Origin: Aphrophora alni
Lineage: Eukaryota; Arthropoda; Insecta; Hemiptera; Aphrophoridae
Assembly: GCA_963513935.1 (NCBI GenBank)
Contig: OY740774.1
Location: 86,452,890-86,516,889 of the forward strand
Length of the DNA stretch: 64,000 nt
Direction: 5' to 3'
Notes under the pieces: model-generated
Databases searched by the model: none
The model's input: the letters and a program-made list of their open reading frames with translations, nothing else
Told to the model about the DNA's origin: nothing
Part shown: positions 23,171 through 37,052 of the stretch, in pieces
Layout of the letters: each line of letters begins with the position of its first letter
How positions within the stretch are numbered: the stretch's first letter is position 1
Translations under genes and position numbers: made by a program

Positions 23171-26100
23171 AACACGCCAGCGATTTTTCACTCGCAACAT
23201 AATTGTCTCTAAGCTATGTATATGTGAGATATTAAAAACGATCCCGGTTCGTTGTCGGTCAACTCTTTAGTTTAATCAAAACTTCACAACAATGATCACA
23301 TCTCAGTAACTGTTCTGTTTACTTTATTATTTATTCTGCAGTGGAAGGACCACAGTTATCATACGAACGTGTCATTTAACTTTGATTAGACACCAGAAGA
23401 AAGTAACCACGTTATGACATTCAGGGGTCAAAGTGCGCACAACTGTTTCCTCCTTTCTGACGCAGTTTGGGCTCCGACAGTTCCTTAGTGAAAGTGTTAA
23501 TCGTAGTGCTTAACTGTGTGTCCTTTCTATTGCGGAAATTCACGTAATATTCCAGATTTAGCGACAGGTATAATTTGCAATAAGATTAATTGTGATGGTC
23601 GGGTTGCAATTGCTCTCTTTGTAACTGTTAAATATATAAAATACTCTTCATGAGGAAAATCACTTTTTATAATTAAATTTGTAAATACTTGCCTCAAATG
23701 GCTGCTCAATTTTTTTAATGTTAATTTACGTTAAGTACAATAAAAATATAATATAAAGAGAAAAGTAGTCAATGCTTAAAAGATATACAAAAATTTTAAC
23801 TTACATGTTTAATCTTATATTATGGATAATATCTCGTACGATAATTATCTTAAGGATAATTAGAGTGTGAGCCATAATACAGTTTATTTCCTAGATCATA
23901 TAAGTTATTTAAACAAACAAAGTTGTAGTTTTCTCTACATAATGGATGCTCATGTACAGAAACTGCTAATTTTTCATGAAAATTAAGATCGTAAAAATAT
24001 GTTAGAATTTCATGTAGAAATATTTACATGATAATATCTCAAAATGAGTACAAACTCATAGGAATGTGTTGTTACAAACTGATCTAATTACGTAAATAAT
24101 GCTTTTTAAGGTTATCGGTTTTAGAAATCCCTCGATCACCATTTCCGATTAGTTAAACATGTTTACGTTTTATTTCGATGTTTTTTTCTCTCCTCATTAC
24201 GAGCTTTGTTGTTAATGATATTTGAGTTGACACTACTCCTCCTCAACTCGCCAAAAGTGAAAAAAGTGTACCAAAGAGCAGTATCTTACCCAAGCAGAAA
24301 TCTTCAGTTTGGATTTTGTAAAATTCCTATTTTCAACAAAAATAGGTTAGATGCTACAACAATTTGATAAAACTGTCTATATTGTGGAAATGTGATGTCG
24401 AATTTATCATCGATTTGTAAGTAAAGTGGATCTTGTATCATCAAAACTCATATTTATCTAAACTAATTCAATAAAACCTTTAATTATTATTTTTAAGGAC
24501 CTGAGTGTTAATTTGGAATTGAAGTAATTATTGAAAAATAAATAATATCCCTAAGCGGTAAGAGTTCAAGTGTACTAGGAAGAATCGTGTGTTGTCATGT
24601 TACTTTTGTGTTGTTGAGGTTGGTACAAGAGATTTTTTTGGGAAGTTTTATTTTATTAAAAAATCTTGGATTAGGGAGGACAAACGTTATTTGAAACGTG
24701 TGTTCAAAAAAGATCTGGAAGTACCTTATCTATTATGGATCCTTAGGTCCTTGGGTGAGGAGAGTTGTGAGAATTTGAAAGTATTTCGACCCTCTAGTGC
24801 CAGATCTCAAGTCCTGGTCTAGACTGAAGTAGTGTTATCCTGTAGGGCTCTTCAAAGGTTTGTATTACGTACAACAGGTTCTGTCTACAATATCTATCTC
24901 CAGTTGAATATTATAGGCCATTCCTTAGATCGATTTGAAACTAAAAACATAGTACCAGTTGTTTTGTTGCAATTTTTTGTGTATTTCGACATATTGAGTG
25001 TTTAATTTTTCAGAAACCGTTTTGAGCAGAAATATACAATACATTTCACGTTTTTAGGATTTCGATTGTAGGTTACAAACTTTAAATAATATCAAAATAC
25101 ACACATAATATAAATTTAAATATAGAGGTGTGGAATAAAAATTTATATTAAATTATTTACTGAAATAGACCCATTTTGTGACTAATTGGACGTCAATATG
25201 AAACTAATTCAAAATTTAGTTTCATAGATACAATGATTGAAATTTGTACTTAAAAGTAAAACAATACTACCAAAAATGGTTGTCTTTTGCATTTTATCTT
25301 GTAAACTTTCATTTTTCCGATAATGAAACTTTTATACCACACCTTTCTACTAAAATTATGCAATTTTAATAACCGCTTTGTTATTAAGAATTATTGTCGA
25401 AATCAAATCGCGTTTTTTATATTTTATTAAATAAAAATTAACAAAAAATAATAGATTTTTGCTTCATAAATATCATTTTCAAAATAACAGTACTAAAACA
25501 AATGATTATTGCATTAATTTATTATTATTTTTTCGGACAACTTAACAACATCTTAGCGACTAAGCTTTGGTTGCATTTTTCAAATTATATTTTGAAATTC
25601 AAAGCACTTCTGTTTTCTAGCAATGCAAAGATTTGGTAAACAACGACTTTAGGCAAGTTTGAACAGCTGTTTCTCTAAACCTATTTTAAATGTGATCCTG
25701 TCAAACCCTTTTTGTTTCCTACTGTCAAAAAATATATATATAAAAAAATTCATAACAAAATCCATTAAAATTTATAATCTACTGATTTCAACACTTTTTA
25801 CTTCTGTGGGTTGGTGTATTACAATATAATATTACTAAAATAAAAAAGTACATCTAATACAAACTGTATCATATTTAAATTGTGTAACCACAATATCAAA
25901 ATTGGAAAGTCACTGGAACAAATTAGACCTACAAGGTTGCCCAACCTGCGTACCACAACACTTAACCTATTACTGGATAATAGATTCTGAATTAAAAATT
26001 CTATAATCACAAACACAGGCCGCCGTGAAATGTAGCTATAAATAACTAGGCAGACGATCTTGGGGAAAGTCGGTAAGTGAAAAGTCTTTCAATTAACAAA

Positions 26101-26569
26101 ATGTTTGGTTCGATTCTAACACGTTTCTGGGTTAATTATAGTTATTAGTAGAATAGGTAACAGCTCGTAAAGTTTGGAGATCCATCTTGGTGAGGAGCGT
26201 CTGCGGGGTGATTGAATATTTATTGACATGATAGCAGTTTATACCTAACCTATAAATATCTGATTGTTTTTGTGCACTATAATTACAGAGGCGTTCATTG
26301 TAGGTTACGCCATAAGGTGAATGAACAAGGAGATCTGTAACACATGTCACAGAATCTTTCTCAAATATTCAACCACAAAACAAACAAAAATAAGAAAATA
26401 TTCCTAACTGTTTCTCTAGATCACTTGGTATATTACTTACACACCAAAAAGAAAACAATTAGCGTTTTGACCTTGTAATTTTTATGGGATGTTAATATAG
26501 AAACTTCGTGCTTGATCAACTATTGAAATTAAATTAATTATATATTTTTTAATATTTTAAAATAGACCC
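23171..26569. other. AT-rich non-coding stretch
   Basis: No gene is seen. The 77-codon + frame at 24589-24822 is somewhat less AT-rich than its neighbours, but I recognise no domain and see no splice context. The minus-strand frames at 25819-26016 and 26132-26350 are also unrecognised. Confidence 0.4.
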
Positions 26570-26640
26570 TGAAGGGCTCAATATTGGTCGTGAGAGACCT
26601 TAGCTGCATCTACACATTTTAAAAAATATAATCTCAGAAC
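26570..26640 (-). mobile_element. Family B fragment
   Basis: GAGAGACCTTAGCTGCATC followed by TACACATTTT is the minus-sense family B signature. Only a short piece is present. Confidence 0.4.
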
Positions 26641-26739
26641 AATAGTTTTAGAATGAAAATTCTATAAACCGAACCAATCCAGGTCCTCAATTATTTTATT
26701 CAAAACCGAAACAATTTTTGGTCATAATCCCCTTACAAA

Positions 26740-26930
26740 AAAAGAAGAAAAGAATAATGAAGACTGACTCTCCAATACTCTAATAGCGTCAGGGTCGGAA
26801 ATAAAACAAGAGTTGGTTAAAAGAATCCTATAAAAATCTAACACAAAACTATATGAAAGTGTAGATCCAGCTGGGGTACCTCGTGTTTGCTACATCCCGT
26901 TTTCACTATGGTGAATCCCTGAGAATAAGT
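26740..26930 (+). mobile_element. Family B SINE-like copy
   Basis: In order it shows TCAGGGTCGGAAATAAAACA, AGAGTTGGTTAAAAGA, GTGTAGATCCAGCTGGGG, and a terminal TTTTCACTATGGTGAATCCC that parallels CACCATTAGTGAGCCC at 63979. It is nearly full length compared with the copy at 63780-64000. No tRNA-like head was found, so pol III origin is not shown. Confidence 0.65.
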
Positions 26931-27622
<692 letters not shown>

Positions 27623-27624
27623 AC

Positions 27625-29889
27625 CTTCTCTCTTTTTTCGATTCTGATGCTCATGTGGTATTCGAGAGCTAGCGTCTCTTCTTTTATGTTCCAATCTTTA
27701 ATCCTGAGAATTAAATTAGTGTAAAAGATAATCACTTCGGTAGAATTTTAGTTTGAGAGTGTTACATTAAGCCACTGAGATTAACCAACTGAAAAGCTAG
27801 CTTAGTACTAGAACTAGTTTCAAAGTATACTAACATCGGTTGAACTTTTGTTTGAGGTATTACTGAGGGTTACACTGTATCACTTAACCTTCCTCTTCAC
27901 TAACTTTCGAAGTCAAATATCAAGTTAAATTAATTATATCACTTAAATCCTGTAACTAAATATTTTTAGGAAAAAATTACTGATTTCATATAGTTTTGTT
28001 TTATTATTATTTAATTTCTTTATAAATACTTTGTTAAATAAAAACACCTTGAACGATCTTGACTAAATTTGATTCATTTTTCATTAGATCAAGCCAAATA
28101 ATTTAATGAAAAAGACAGAATGTTTACTTTCATGCCCAAATCTAGTTTAAGGTTTTTTTTTGTTGAGCTGAAAAATAGATGTTGATGTTTACGAAACATC
28201 TATTTTGAGCCCCTCTCAGCCCACAAAAGAATTTTTGAATAATATCTGACTGTCTCGAACCAAATAATAAGAAAGTCAAGTGTCTTCTAAAATCACACGT
28301 CTTAAGAAGGTTCGTAGGCATATAGGGACAGGTATTTTTATAAAGTCAAAGTCTTTTAAGTGGCTTAGTATAAACTTAAATAAACATAAATAGTCTTCAA
28401 AACATAAATAATCATAATCAGAATAACTTCTAGTTTTATTTCATACTCCACGCATATAATTTCCAAAAATAAAACACTTTCCACTCGTTAGTTTACCCCT
28501 TAACTAACCATTGATCATTTTTTGTTACTGATTTATTTTTTCTATAAGAGAGATAATACAAAGTTTGTATTATATAGTAGGTAATATAGGCCTATAAGCA
28601 TTATAATCTAGTCGACTAGTTGCGAATTACAAGGCAGACACTCACGAGCGTAAAATTATTAGAAGAAAATCAATGAAATTGCAATCCATCTTTTAATGGT
28701 TATTGAATTGTTTGTCTCACGTCTCACATACCTGCTTCTAAATGTTATACGCTACGCATTTCTCATTATGTGGTTAAAAATTAAATTGTATTAGATATAC
28801 AAAAAACTATAATAAATAACGTCGCACTGTAATTTAATTTTAAATTCATATTTATCTTTGTAATGAGATTTATAGGCTCACCGTGATCAAATTTGAGGGG
28901 GGGTGGCATCTTATCTGACGCTTAAATTTGGTTAGCGCGAACATAGACATTTTTTCGTAAAATGAGCACATGTTTTCGTAATATTAATAGCTAGTTTTAT
29001 TTGTTACCCAACATAATTATTCAAAATAAACGTTTTCAACTCGGTATTTTTTTCCTGTTAATTACCCCAAGGAAATTTTTGTTACTACTATATTTTTCCT
29101 ATATATGGTGCAATGCAATATTTGAAGTAGGCCTATATAAAATTTAATCATCTTGTCTGTTTAAACAGGTTCAGACAAACGGACAGACACGTGCGTAAAA
29201 TTATAAGGTCCCTTAGTTTTACCTAAGTACCCTAAATAATTATAGTCTTTGAAAATGGCGGTTCCAGAATTATATATACAAAAAAGAAACAAAAATCGTT
29301 AATTCAGATGTTATAAAGATATAATTTTTCACAGTTGACACAAGTTTTCAAATTTTGGTAAAGTTTGAAGTTTAATGAAGTAAACCAGTATTTCAAATCA
29401 TAAGAAAAATGGAAAATTACGATGTTTTTACGGGTAAACAAAATAAATTTTATCGATTTTTTTTCTGCCAAAGTATACGTTTCGAGGTCTTTTAAGACAC
29501 CAAAAAAGATTTTTATTTATTTTTTTTATTGATTTCTGTCATTAGTGCAGTGCTCTGCAGTCCAACAGAGTGAAATGTACATTAAACTTCATATATGAAA
29601 ATATTGTAGAAATATCTCAAGGCAATTAAACAATATTTGTTTCTTAAACTCAACATTTTGGGGTGGTTGTCATATTCATACCTAAAAATTTTAATTTTAT
29701 AATAATCAGGTATATTTATTTTGATCAAATGCACCTAAATACTTAGGTCTCCACTTTTAGAAATAACTCCTGTTCATTAGTCATCGGTAAGATGCCAAAA
29801 CATCGTTAATTGAACCGTTGTAAAAAGTATAATTTCTCAAAATCGATATACTAATTTCAATGAAATTGTTTGTAATTGCTTGACATTTC
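27625..29889. other. AT-rich non-coding stretch with a short perfect palindrome
   Basis: No gene is seen. A 12-bp perfect inverted repeat (AAAATAGATGTT and AAACATCTATTTT, 28172-28206) can form a hairpin with a 10-nt loop. A GACAGACACG block near 29185 resembles the insect repeat tail. Confidence 0.5.
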
Positions 29890-30200
29890 CTAGAAGGCAT
29901 AGCTGGATCGACACTTTTGTCACGCTATAATAGTCTTGTGTTTGATAGCTCTTTTTCTTTTTTTTAACAATCCCATGAGATTCTAGCTGTATCTACATTT
30001 TTTTCATGTAGTCTTGTAATCCCAAGGGTCCCTAGCTGGATCTACACTTTTTTTATTTAGGTAGTCTTGTGTTTTATACCTCCTTTTCTTATCTTCGAGC
30101 AATCCTAAGAGACCCTAGCTCGAACTACACTTCTTTTCATGTAGTCTTGCGTCTTTTTCTTTTCATCTTTTCTTTTAGCCTGTTTTCACTAACTCTTATC
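29890..30200 (-). mobile_element. Tandem family B tails, four partial units
   Basis: Four diverged copies of TAGCTGGATCTACAC...TAGTCTTG occur at about 29899, 29984, 30032 and 30116, all in minus sense, with spacing of 48-85 bp. Between them lie AATCC(C/T)(A)AGAG-type joins. It looks like local tandem amplification of the 3' part of family B. No coding potential. Confidence 0.65.
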
Positions 30201-32530
30201 TCTTCCCTCCCTAAAGCTATTATATAATTTGAGGGCCATGGGTGTTCGCGATGATAATCGATAGGTCGTAGAAGAACAAAAAGTTTGAAGTAAAGTGATG
30301 AAGTCTCTGGTAGAAGTCAGTATATGATAATTAAGAAACCCTTCCATTGGCCTCTATATCCCTTGTTGTTTGATAGTTCCGAAGCTTGGCCTCGCGGTGT
30401 CCATTCCCCCTATGAGTATCAACCTATAAAAAACAATTGCCCTTCGAATAATATATTTTATTGTCCTCCAAAATAAAGTCATCTTAAGCTCTATCACACG
30501 ACATTTCTCAGCCTGTTTCAAAACACCACAATAATAAATAAACGTTCGTTACAGAAGGCATGTTCAGCTCATCAGAACAGGTTATGTCACAAAGCAGAAC
30601 GTTTCCTGGTTATAAATTGTACGCAGTGTCACAGTAAACTACTGTTTATAGTCTCAACTATCCAGTGCATTGATACAGTCACATAAAGTAGACGAAGACT
30701 TTGGGAGAAAGTTAGTGCATAGTGTAGACATTAGAGAATAAGTAATAAAAATGTTGAAGGACGAAAGTGAAGGATAATAAAATTAAATTAAAAGAACAGG
30801 TTTCGTCTACTCGTTTAGTATGTCAACGTTTATACTGTTAGAATATCTTAAATTAGAATGAATGAATAACTTTTTTATTTTTTATTGTTCTACTTACAAA
30901 ATCTATTTTTATGTACAGAAAGTTAGAATAGCATTAAAATCGCTTGATACCCTATCCTCCAATAGCAGCTGAGGAACAAGAATTAGATATATCTATTGGT
31001 TACATTGAGGTCTCAGTTTTTGTTTTCATTGATGAGTTATAAAATAGTTTGTATTAATAATATTGGGCGGTTTTGTACATTTTTCAGATGAGTGATTAAT
31101 TTCTATCTGGAGGAGTGTTTTTACTTTTTGATATCCCCTCTCCCTCAAGTTCACCTCTGACGCACTTAGCGTTTCAGTTGTTGAATGTGGGTGGGTGTGT
31201 GTAATTTTGTAATTTCGATTTCTTTTAAAATTATTTCTTCCATAAAGTAACTGGACTTTTATTCTTGCATAATAATAAATTACCTTTTCCCCACCATAAT
31301 CTTAACAATAATAATATACCACTACTCTATTTTATACTTGCAGTCGTATTTTACACGTTAGTTCCTCGTCAAATTACAGTAAAACGTCACCCGGAATCAT
31401 TTATGTAAATTATAAAATCTTGCTGATTGCCGTTGCCACTTCAGGACTTGTATCTTCATAAAACCGCCAAAGTGGAAACGATTTAGTTAACCAGGGAAAT
31501 ATTAAAATTAAGAGCAACTGAATCAGGGAACAGTTTAAGGACTTTAGAGAGTCAGTCCAAGATTACAACGTTCCGCAACAGTTGGTCCAAATTACACGTT
31601 CCCCCCAAGCAGCTCTTATATTTGTCTTAATACCCAAGAGACGTTCATTTCAGATAACTGCTACTGCTGGTGGGTTGGGGGGGGGTATTCATTGATGAAG
31701 AAAGTTACAAAGTTACTGTTATTTTATTATATTTACCAGATGGTTCAAGTTTATAATGAAATGAAATGGGGTGCAATCATTGCTAAAACGTAGACAAAAC
31801 AAACTTCCAAACTGTTTAGTGGTTTTTGGTAGATTTTTTGTGTTTAAGTTTTAAGGGAGTCGGTTAATTTTGTATTTTCATATTCATTCAAATTATATAC
31901 ACAGTTATTATGATACACAAAATGTATTTATAAGTAATAAGTAATTTTCCAAATTATGTCTGTATGTCGTGTATTTGTTTTTCATCATTTCTTTGTGCAT
32001 CTTTAGTTATTTAAATTTAAGTTATTTGTGATTTTTTCTTTTTACCAAGTGTACCAATAAATACTATTGGTATTTAACTTATTTTAAGATTCAGGCTTCC
32101 CTATAGAGCATTTGAGAATTGGCAATTTCGAGGATTACAAGGCAAAATTTTTATTTAAAATCTATTAAGAGTATCGTAGTAAATTCAAAAGTATTCATTC
32201 ATTGAAAAGTTCTCTTCTTCTTTAACTTCTACTTCCGCCCTTAAAAAATCTAGTAGGTAGTCTCAACCCCTTTTCTCAATACCCTCCATATCTCGTCATT
32301 CCTCACAAATATCCTAATGATTTACTGAATTATTTCCCCAGCTGTATACAACCATTTCCCCCATGTAGTCTACCCCTTCAAGTACTTCCGTTAAGTTTAA
32401 CTTCCAACATTTCTTTTACGTCCCCCCCCCTCTTTTTATGTTTATACACACCAGTTTTGCCATCTATCTTCAGTTATACTACATAGAATAAAAATCGAAT
32501 ACAAGATCTCACAAAAATTACGTTTACCTA
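30201..32530. other. AT-rich non-coding stretch
   Basis: No gene is seen. The block 30480-30740 is mildly GC-richer, with a TATAAAT at about 30612, but no coding frame follows. Block 31090-31130 resembles 3970-4010. Block 32220-32460 is pyrimidine-rich and not recognised. Confidence 0.4.
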
Positions 32531-32535
32531 ATCAA

Positions 32536-32571
32536 ACGCGTTTCAACGACAAATTCGCCATAGTCAGTGAT
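32536..32571 (-). ncRNA. Hammerhead-like core motif (degenerate), copy 2
   Basis: The minus strand reads CTGACTATGGCGAATTTGTC, then GTTGAAACGCGTTTG. The CTGA...GAAACGCGT order repeats that of the 18431 copy, but the first core strand is altered (CTGACTA rather than CTGATGA). A relic at best. Confidence 0.22.
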
Positions 32572-32949
32572 ACATGAGCTACTTATATAAACTTATATAA
32601 TTTCGAGTATTCCAATAAAAATAATTCGAACACTCATTCTATGTGTTCGAGTATTATTCTATGTATTATTATCTCACAAGTCAAGTTCAATATTTATTTA
32701 ATTTTACTTGTTATTAATGTTTTTCTTCGTTATCACTCCTCTTTATCACTTTTAGTCTTAATGTTTGCCTTCTTGACTTACACCTTATCCCTTGACTAAA
32801 CCGTTTTGTAGAAGTTAGCTTTCTATTTGATGAAGCAGGTTTGGAAAAAAGGACGAATTTATAAAGTAAAGTTTTTATATTACTATGCTCGTAAGAAATC
32901 AATTGAAATTCAAAAAAAAAAGTAATTGAAAACGTGAAAGTTGCGGACA

Positions 32950-33430
32950 TTTTAAACGGTTTTTCTGTTGATATGTCGCTTATTTGTTGAACTATAACAC
33001 TAAATTAGATAACAATTTTTAATTGATCATGTAATTGTATCACCTTCATCTCTCTACGATGACAATAGTGAAGTAGAGATATATATGATTGATATAGTTA
33101 CGATTTTTGCCAAAGTCGAGTCACCGACAACAGCGTAACGTGTGATAGCTCTTCAATGTACTGCCAAGATTGACACAAATCTAGAAAACGTCAGAAAAAG
33201 TAATGATATACACAATTGCTAGCAACAAAAACCTGTCCCATACCTGTTCTTAAGAAACTTACCTTTTTTCTTGATCCACTATACATTTTAACATTTTCTA
33301 CAAAACCCAAGAAACTAACTTTTAGGTATTATATTAAAAGATCTGTTTGTATTATATTAACAGATAGGACTGGGTATGTACCATAATAGTTCTCATCAAT
33401 TTCTTTGTGTGGATAAGTGTGTCAGAAAGT
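32950..33430 (-). mobile_element. Family A internal modules, minus sense, diverged
   Basis: TCTCTACGATGACAATAG (33050) is the reverse complement of a block at 11230 (TTTGTCATCGTAGAGAG). TAAGAAACTTACC and TTGATCCACTATACATTTTA (33255-33300) mirror the M1 region at 38680-38730. Boundaries are uncertain. Confidence 0.45.
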
Positions 33431-33489
33431 TAATGCGATGTTTTCGTACGGTTTATTTTCAATTATACTTAAACTAAAAAGAGAACAAT

Positions 33490-33780
33490 GATCAGAGGCT
33501 TGACAATCCCAAAAGAAACTAACTAGATCTACACGCTTTTACATATACTCTTGGGTTAGGTACCTTTCTTTCATCTTTTCTATGAGATATTTCTGGAGCT
33601 ACTCTTGTTCTTTTCCGACGCTGACACTATCAAAGTATTCGTGGTCTGGAGTTTTTACTTTAGTTCTTTTCTTTTTGATTAGTCAGTTATCACCTAGAGG
33701 TTTTTCACCTTTAAACAACAAAGCCGAAAAATAATGATAATAAAAAAAAAGGAAAACTTTCTTTGCCTTTCAATTAAGTT
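33490..33780 (-). mobile_element. Family B SINE-like copy
   Basis: In minus sense it shows ACTAGATCTACACGC, ACTCTTGGGTTAGG, TACTCTTGTTCTTTTCCGAC and CACTATCAAAGTATTCG, in the expected order of family B. Confidence 0.6.
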
Positions 33781-35333
33781 TCTAATACCCAATATTGCTA
33801 CTCTGCAATGAAAAACAATAATTATAAAAATAATGATTGTAAATAAATTTCAAACAGATTATAAAAATACTGCTTATATAATTCGTTTACATAGTAGTAT
33901 TAATTAATCCGCCACAGAGGTGGTTTTACCACGTCACCCCCTCTCCCCCAACCCTTACCTTAACTCAAAAGATAACCACCCACCTTTAAAGAATGTCTTA
34001 CCTCCCGACTGTCAAGCTAACAAGAACAGACTCTATTTAACTTTAAAAGTTGTACATTTTGTATCAAGTTTATCCGATAAAAGGTTGTATTATGTTTAGT
34101 GAAGATAATCTTGTCTGTAAAGTATGTTTAAATATAAAATATTATGTCTTATAATCTACATTACAGTAGAGTCTTCATTGTAGGATGTGTGTATAAGAAC
34201 ATTGCATAAACCAATCTCACTCACCTAACCTAAAAACCAAATAAAAACAATTAAAATTATGGGTCGCAAAAAAATATCAATTCCGTAGATAAAATATGAA
34301 GACCTAAACATGCTTCTCTTGTGCCATAAACGTGACCTCAGCGTAAATACTATTTGGTTAATATCAAGGTTTAGGGCAACCAAGGTGCATTTATAGTTTC
34401 TCTTTTTAATTACTAGTAAATCGTAATCTGTTTTATCTACAATATTGCATTCAGCTTAGAGTCATCAACCTTCATTCACATTTAACGGATTGTATGAACG
34501 AAATCTGTAAAATATGTAACCGATTTTAGTTTTTCTAATCGATAATTATTCAATAACTGGTATTTTTGAAGAAGTTCAAACAAGTAAGCTTAAACAAAAT
34601 TGTATCAAAACAGTCAAGAAAATCGTAAAGTTTTGTTTTATTCTTCTCTTAGCCACTCCTAAATACTTACTTATCAAGAATTATTAGGAAAAAAGTCACA
34701 AGATGTGGGAAGAATATGTTTTCATTAAATTCTACCCACACCATTGTGCTGCAGAGCACTGCACATATGACAGATGACAGACAGACATACGGGTATTTCT
34801 TCAAAATACTTTACATCGTTTTGTTGACTCATCGCGTAAATTTCTCTATAATTACTTAGATACGAGAAAGCAAAAAAACTTGTATAATTTGTTTTTCTTA
34901 AGTTATACAAAAATAATGGAAATGAAAGGAAGATTTCACACATTGATATTAATATCTCCAGAGATCTTTGCTGTGCATGGGAACTTCAATAACTAATTAC
35001 TTGTGAAAACTTTAATGTGAATAAGCACAATTGTGACAATGTTTACAAAAATTACTTTTATAGGTAGGGAAATAACTTTCTCTTATTTTAATCGCTATTT
35101 AGATTTAAGTTCAGTTTTTTATTTAAATGTTTTAAACTTTAATGAAAGTTTAATTTATATCAAAGCAGCCTTTACTTAGAACCCATAGTTCAGAATAAGT
35201 ATTTTGTAAAATTAATACAAAATAAAACTACGAAAGGATTGGATGAATTATATCATGAATATAAAATGATTAAAATAAAACAATGTTGTTATGATAAAGA
35301 GGTGAAATAAACTGCGACATCAAAAGATCTCTA
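33781..35333. other. AT-rich non-coding stretch
   Basis: No gene is seen. CACCTAACCTAAAAACC at 34220 is a two-unit telomere-like motif. The 72-codon minus-strand frame at 34725-34943 is not recognisable. Confidence 0.45.
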
Positions 35334-35700
35334 ATGCCCAGGGAATTCCCGTCTTTACAAGCCCAAACTCCTTTAGGAAGAGGACCCCTCTACATCAATC
35401 AGGTATCACTTCAGACTTATACTCCTTTTGTGAACCACTTTGAGGATAAAAGATGGTGGATTCCATTCTTTCGGAATCTGCAGCAACCTTCATTCTTTCC
35501 TCAGATCAATCTATGGTGTTCCTGAATCTACAATATTTATTTCACACACGCTGATGTATACATTTCATCTTCACCTCTTATAATTTCCAAGGAGATCTTC
35601 CAAGGACCGAGTATTCTTTTCTATATCTTTACTCTGTCCCCCTTTCTTCTTAAGTAATACGATAGTCTGAGAACTTCTTTTCTTCACTTTCACGAATAAA
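35334..35700. other. Less AT-rich block with a small open frame, unrecognised
   Basis: Composition shifts to more C and T. The 63-codon + frame at 35334-35525 (beginning MPREFPSLQAQT) has more varied amino-acid composition than the AT-rich frames around it. I recognise no domain and see no start context or splice sites that would make it a gene. A fragment of an old mobile element is the most likely source. Confidence 0.25.
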
Positions 35701-35969
35701 ATGATTAACTATAAAAGAAGAACACCCAAAAAAAAACTCCGACAGAATTTTTTTACACGACCGTTTATTTACAGGCTCTCCTATATCCTGGTGACATAGT
35801 TTAGTATCAATTAAATACTTGAAATAAAAGAATTGAACATAATGATAAGATAAGTACTGGTATGTTAAAGTCTGTAAGAAAAAACGCTTGACAAGAAATG
35901 AATAGATTGATCAAGAGACTATCAATATCTACCAGTTCTTATTAGAAGTGGTCAACATTGCTTTATGGA

Positions 35970-36160
35970 AACATAAAATAGCGACTTCGAATAGTCTAAT
36001 ATTGTCAGGGTTGGACAAGAACAAGAGTTGGTCAAGTGAACCTTGATAAAAAAAATGAAAAAAACTATCTGATAGATAACTGGATTAAGAATGGTGTATA
36101 TTCAGTTGAGATACCTTAGGATTGTCAAATATGTGCTCACTTTAAGTGAGCTCACATAAA
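35970..36160 (+). mobile_element. Family B SINE-like copy
   Basis: It contains TGTCAGGGTTGGACAAGAAC, AAGAGTTGGTCAAGTGAACC, ATTCAGTTGAGATACCTTAG and the terminal GCTCACTTTAAGTGAGCTCA, matching the order in other family B copies. The terminal 8-bp palindrome GCTCACTT/AAGTGAGC is well preserved here. Confidence 0.65.
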
Positions 36161-36224
36161 CATAAAGGTTATGACAAGTTAATTAAGTGTCTATTACCAG
36201 TTAATTAAGACAATAATAGGAGAA

Positions 36225-36420
36225 AATTTAGTTCCCTGTACCAAATTCCTTCTTTTATTTTTTCTGACCACTATAGTGCTATAGTACATATTACAACGCC
36301 AACAGATGGACAGCATATAAAATTCAATTTTTGCGTTATAAAAGTTATCTCATATTTTATATGACTGGGCATGGTAGATTATTGGTGACCTACACCGCCA
36401 AAACTATTTCTAATTACTGT
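36225..36420 (+). mobile_element. Family A module M2 fragment
   Basis: TGTACCAAATTCCTTC, TCTGACCACTATAGTGCT and CAACAGATGGACAGC parallel 43550-43640 (TGTACCAAACTTCCTG, TTGTGGTTGCTATCGTGCT, AGACAACGACGG). Confidence 0.45.
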
Positions 36421-36633
36421 ATAAGATACACAAGGGATTTTGTTTTAACAATGAGTATTCCAATATAAATTATTAAAGAAAATAGTGATAAGGATTTTAT
36501 TTTTCGTCGTTTTTAGTTTAATTAAAAAAGAGGTTTACATATTTAAATAGGACCTAAGCTTATTTGCTTGCACTTAAAACTAGTCCAAAGCGAAATCATA
36601 TTAATTAAATCGATATTGTAATAATGGGAGCAA

Positions 36634-36672
36634 TGGTTAGGTTAGGTTGGGTTAGGTAAAGTTAGGTTAGGG
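36634..36672 (+). repeat. Telomere-type TTAGG interstitial repeat, imperfect
   Basis: About seven TTAGG-like units with two variant positions (GGTTGGG, GGTAAAG). Confidence 0.8.
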
Positions 36673-37008
36673 TTTTGATTAATGTCTATTATTTATGAAT
36701 ACATTTTACTAAAATTTTACAAAAATAGTAGACACATGTTGAGATATTACGTCTTTAGTTACAGCTCCATAGACGGTTTCAATCACCAAAAACTCTTTAA
36801 CCATTAAAAATTAAAATCGAAACTTGCAAAATTTGTAGAAACAATGTACGAGAAAGCTTTTTTTATTTAATTATTTGCACGAAATAAAATCTAAATTTTT
36901 TTTTTAGATTAATATTTACTTTTACGTAATTACTTTGGAAACATATTTTTTATGCTTCGAAATGTGTTTTATACAAATTAATTACATACATTTTCTTCTC
37001 TATTTCAG

Positions 37009-37052
37009 ATTATCTGTCAAAAAGTGGTGCAACTATTGGATAACCATAGTTG
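37009..37052 (+). CDS. Candidate 44-bp internal exon
   Basis: A pyrimidine-rich acceptor (TTTTCTTCTCTATTTCAG) ends at 37008 and a near-perfect donor (GTAAGT) starts at 37053. Two of the three frames are open. The frame reading LSVKKWCNYWITIV looks the more protein-like, with three aromatic or Cys residues and a basic pair; it would mean a phase-2 acceptor and a phase-1 donor. The other reads IICQKVVQLLDNHS. No partner exon was found elsewhere in the window, and no protein family is recognised, so the host gene is unknown. Chance pairing of good splice sites 44 bp apart is possible in 64 kb. Confidence 0.35.

Noticed and set aside
26095..26135. GGTTCGATTCTAAC resembling a pol III B-box
   Set aside because: No A-box at the right distance and no tRNA fold.
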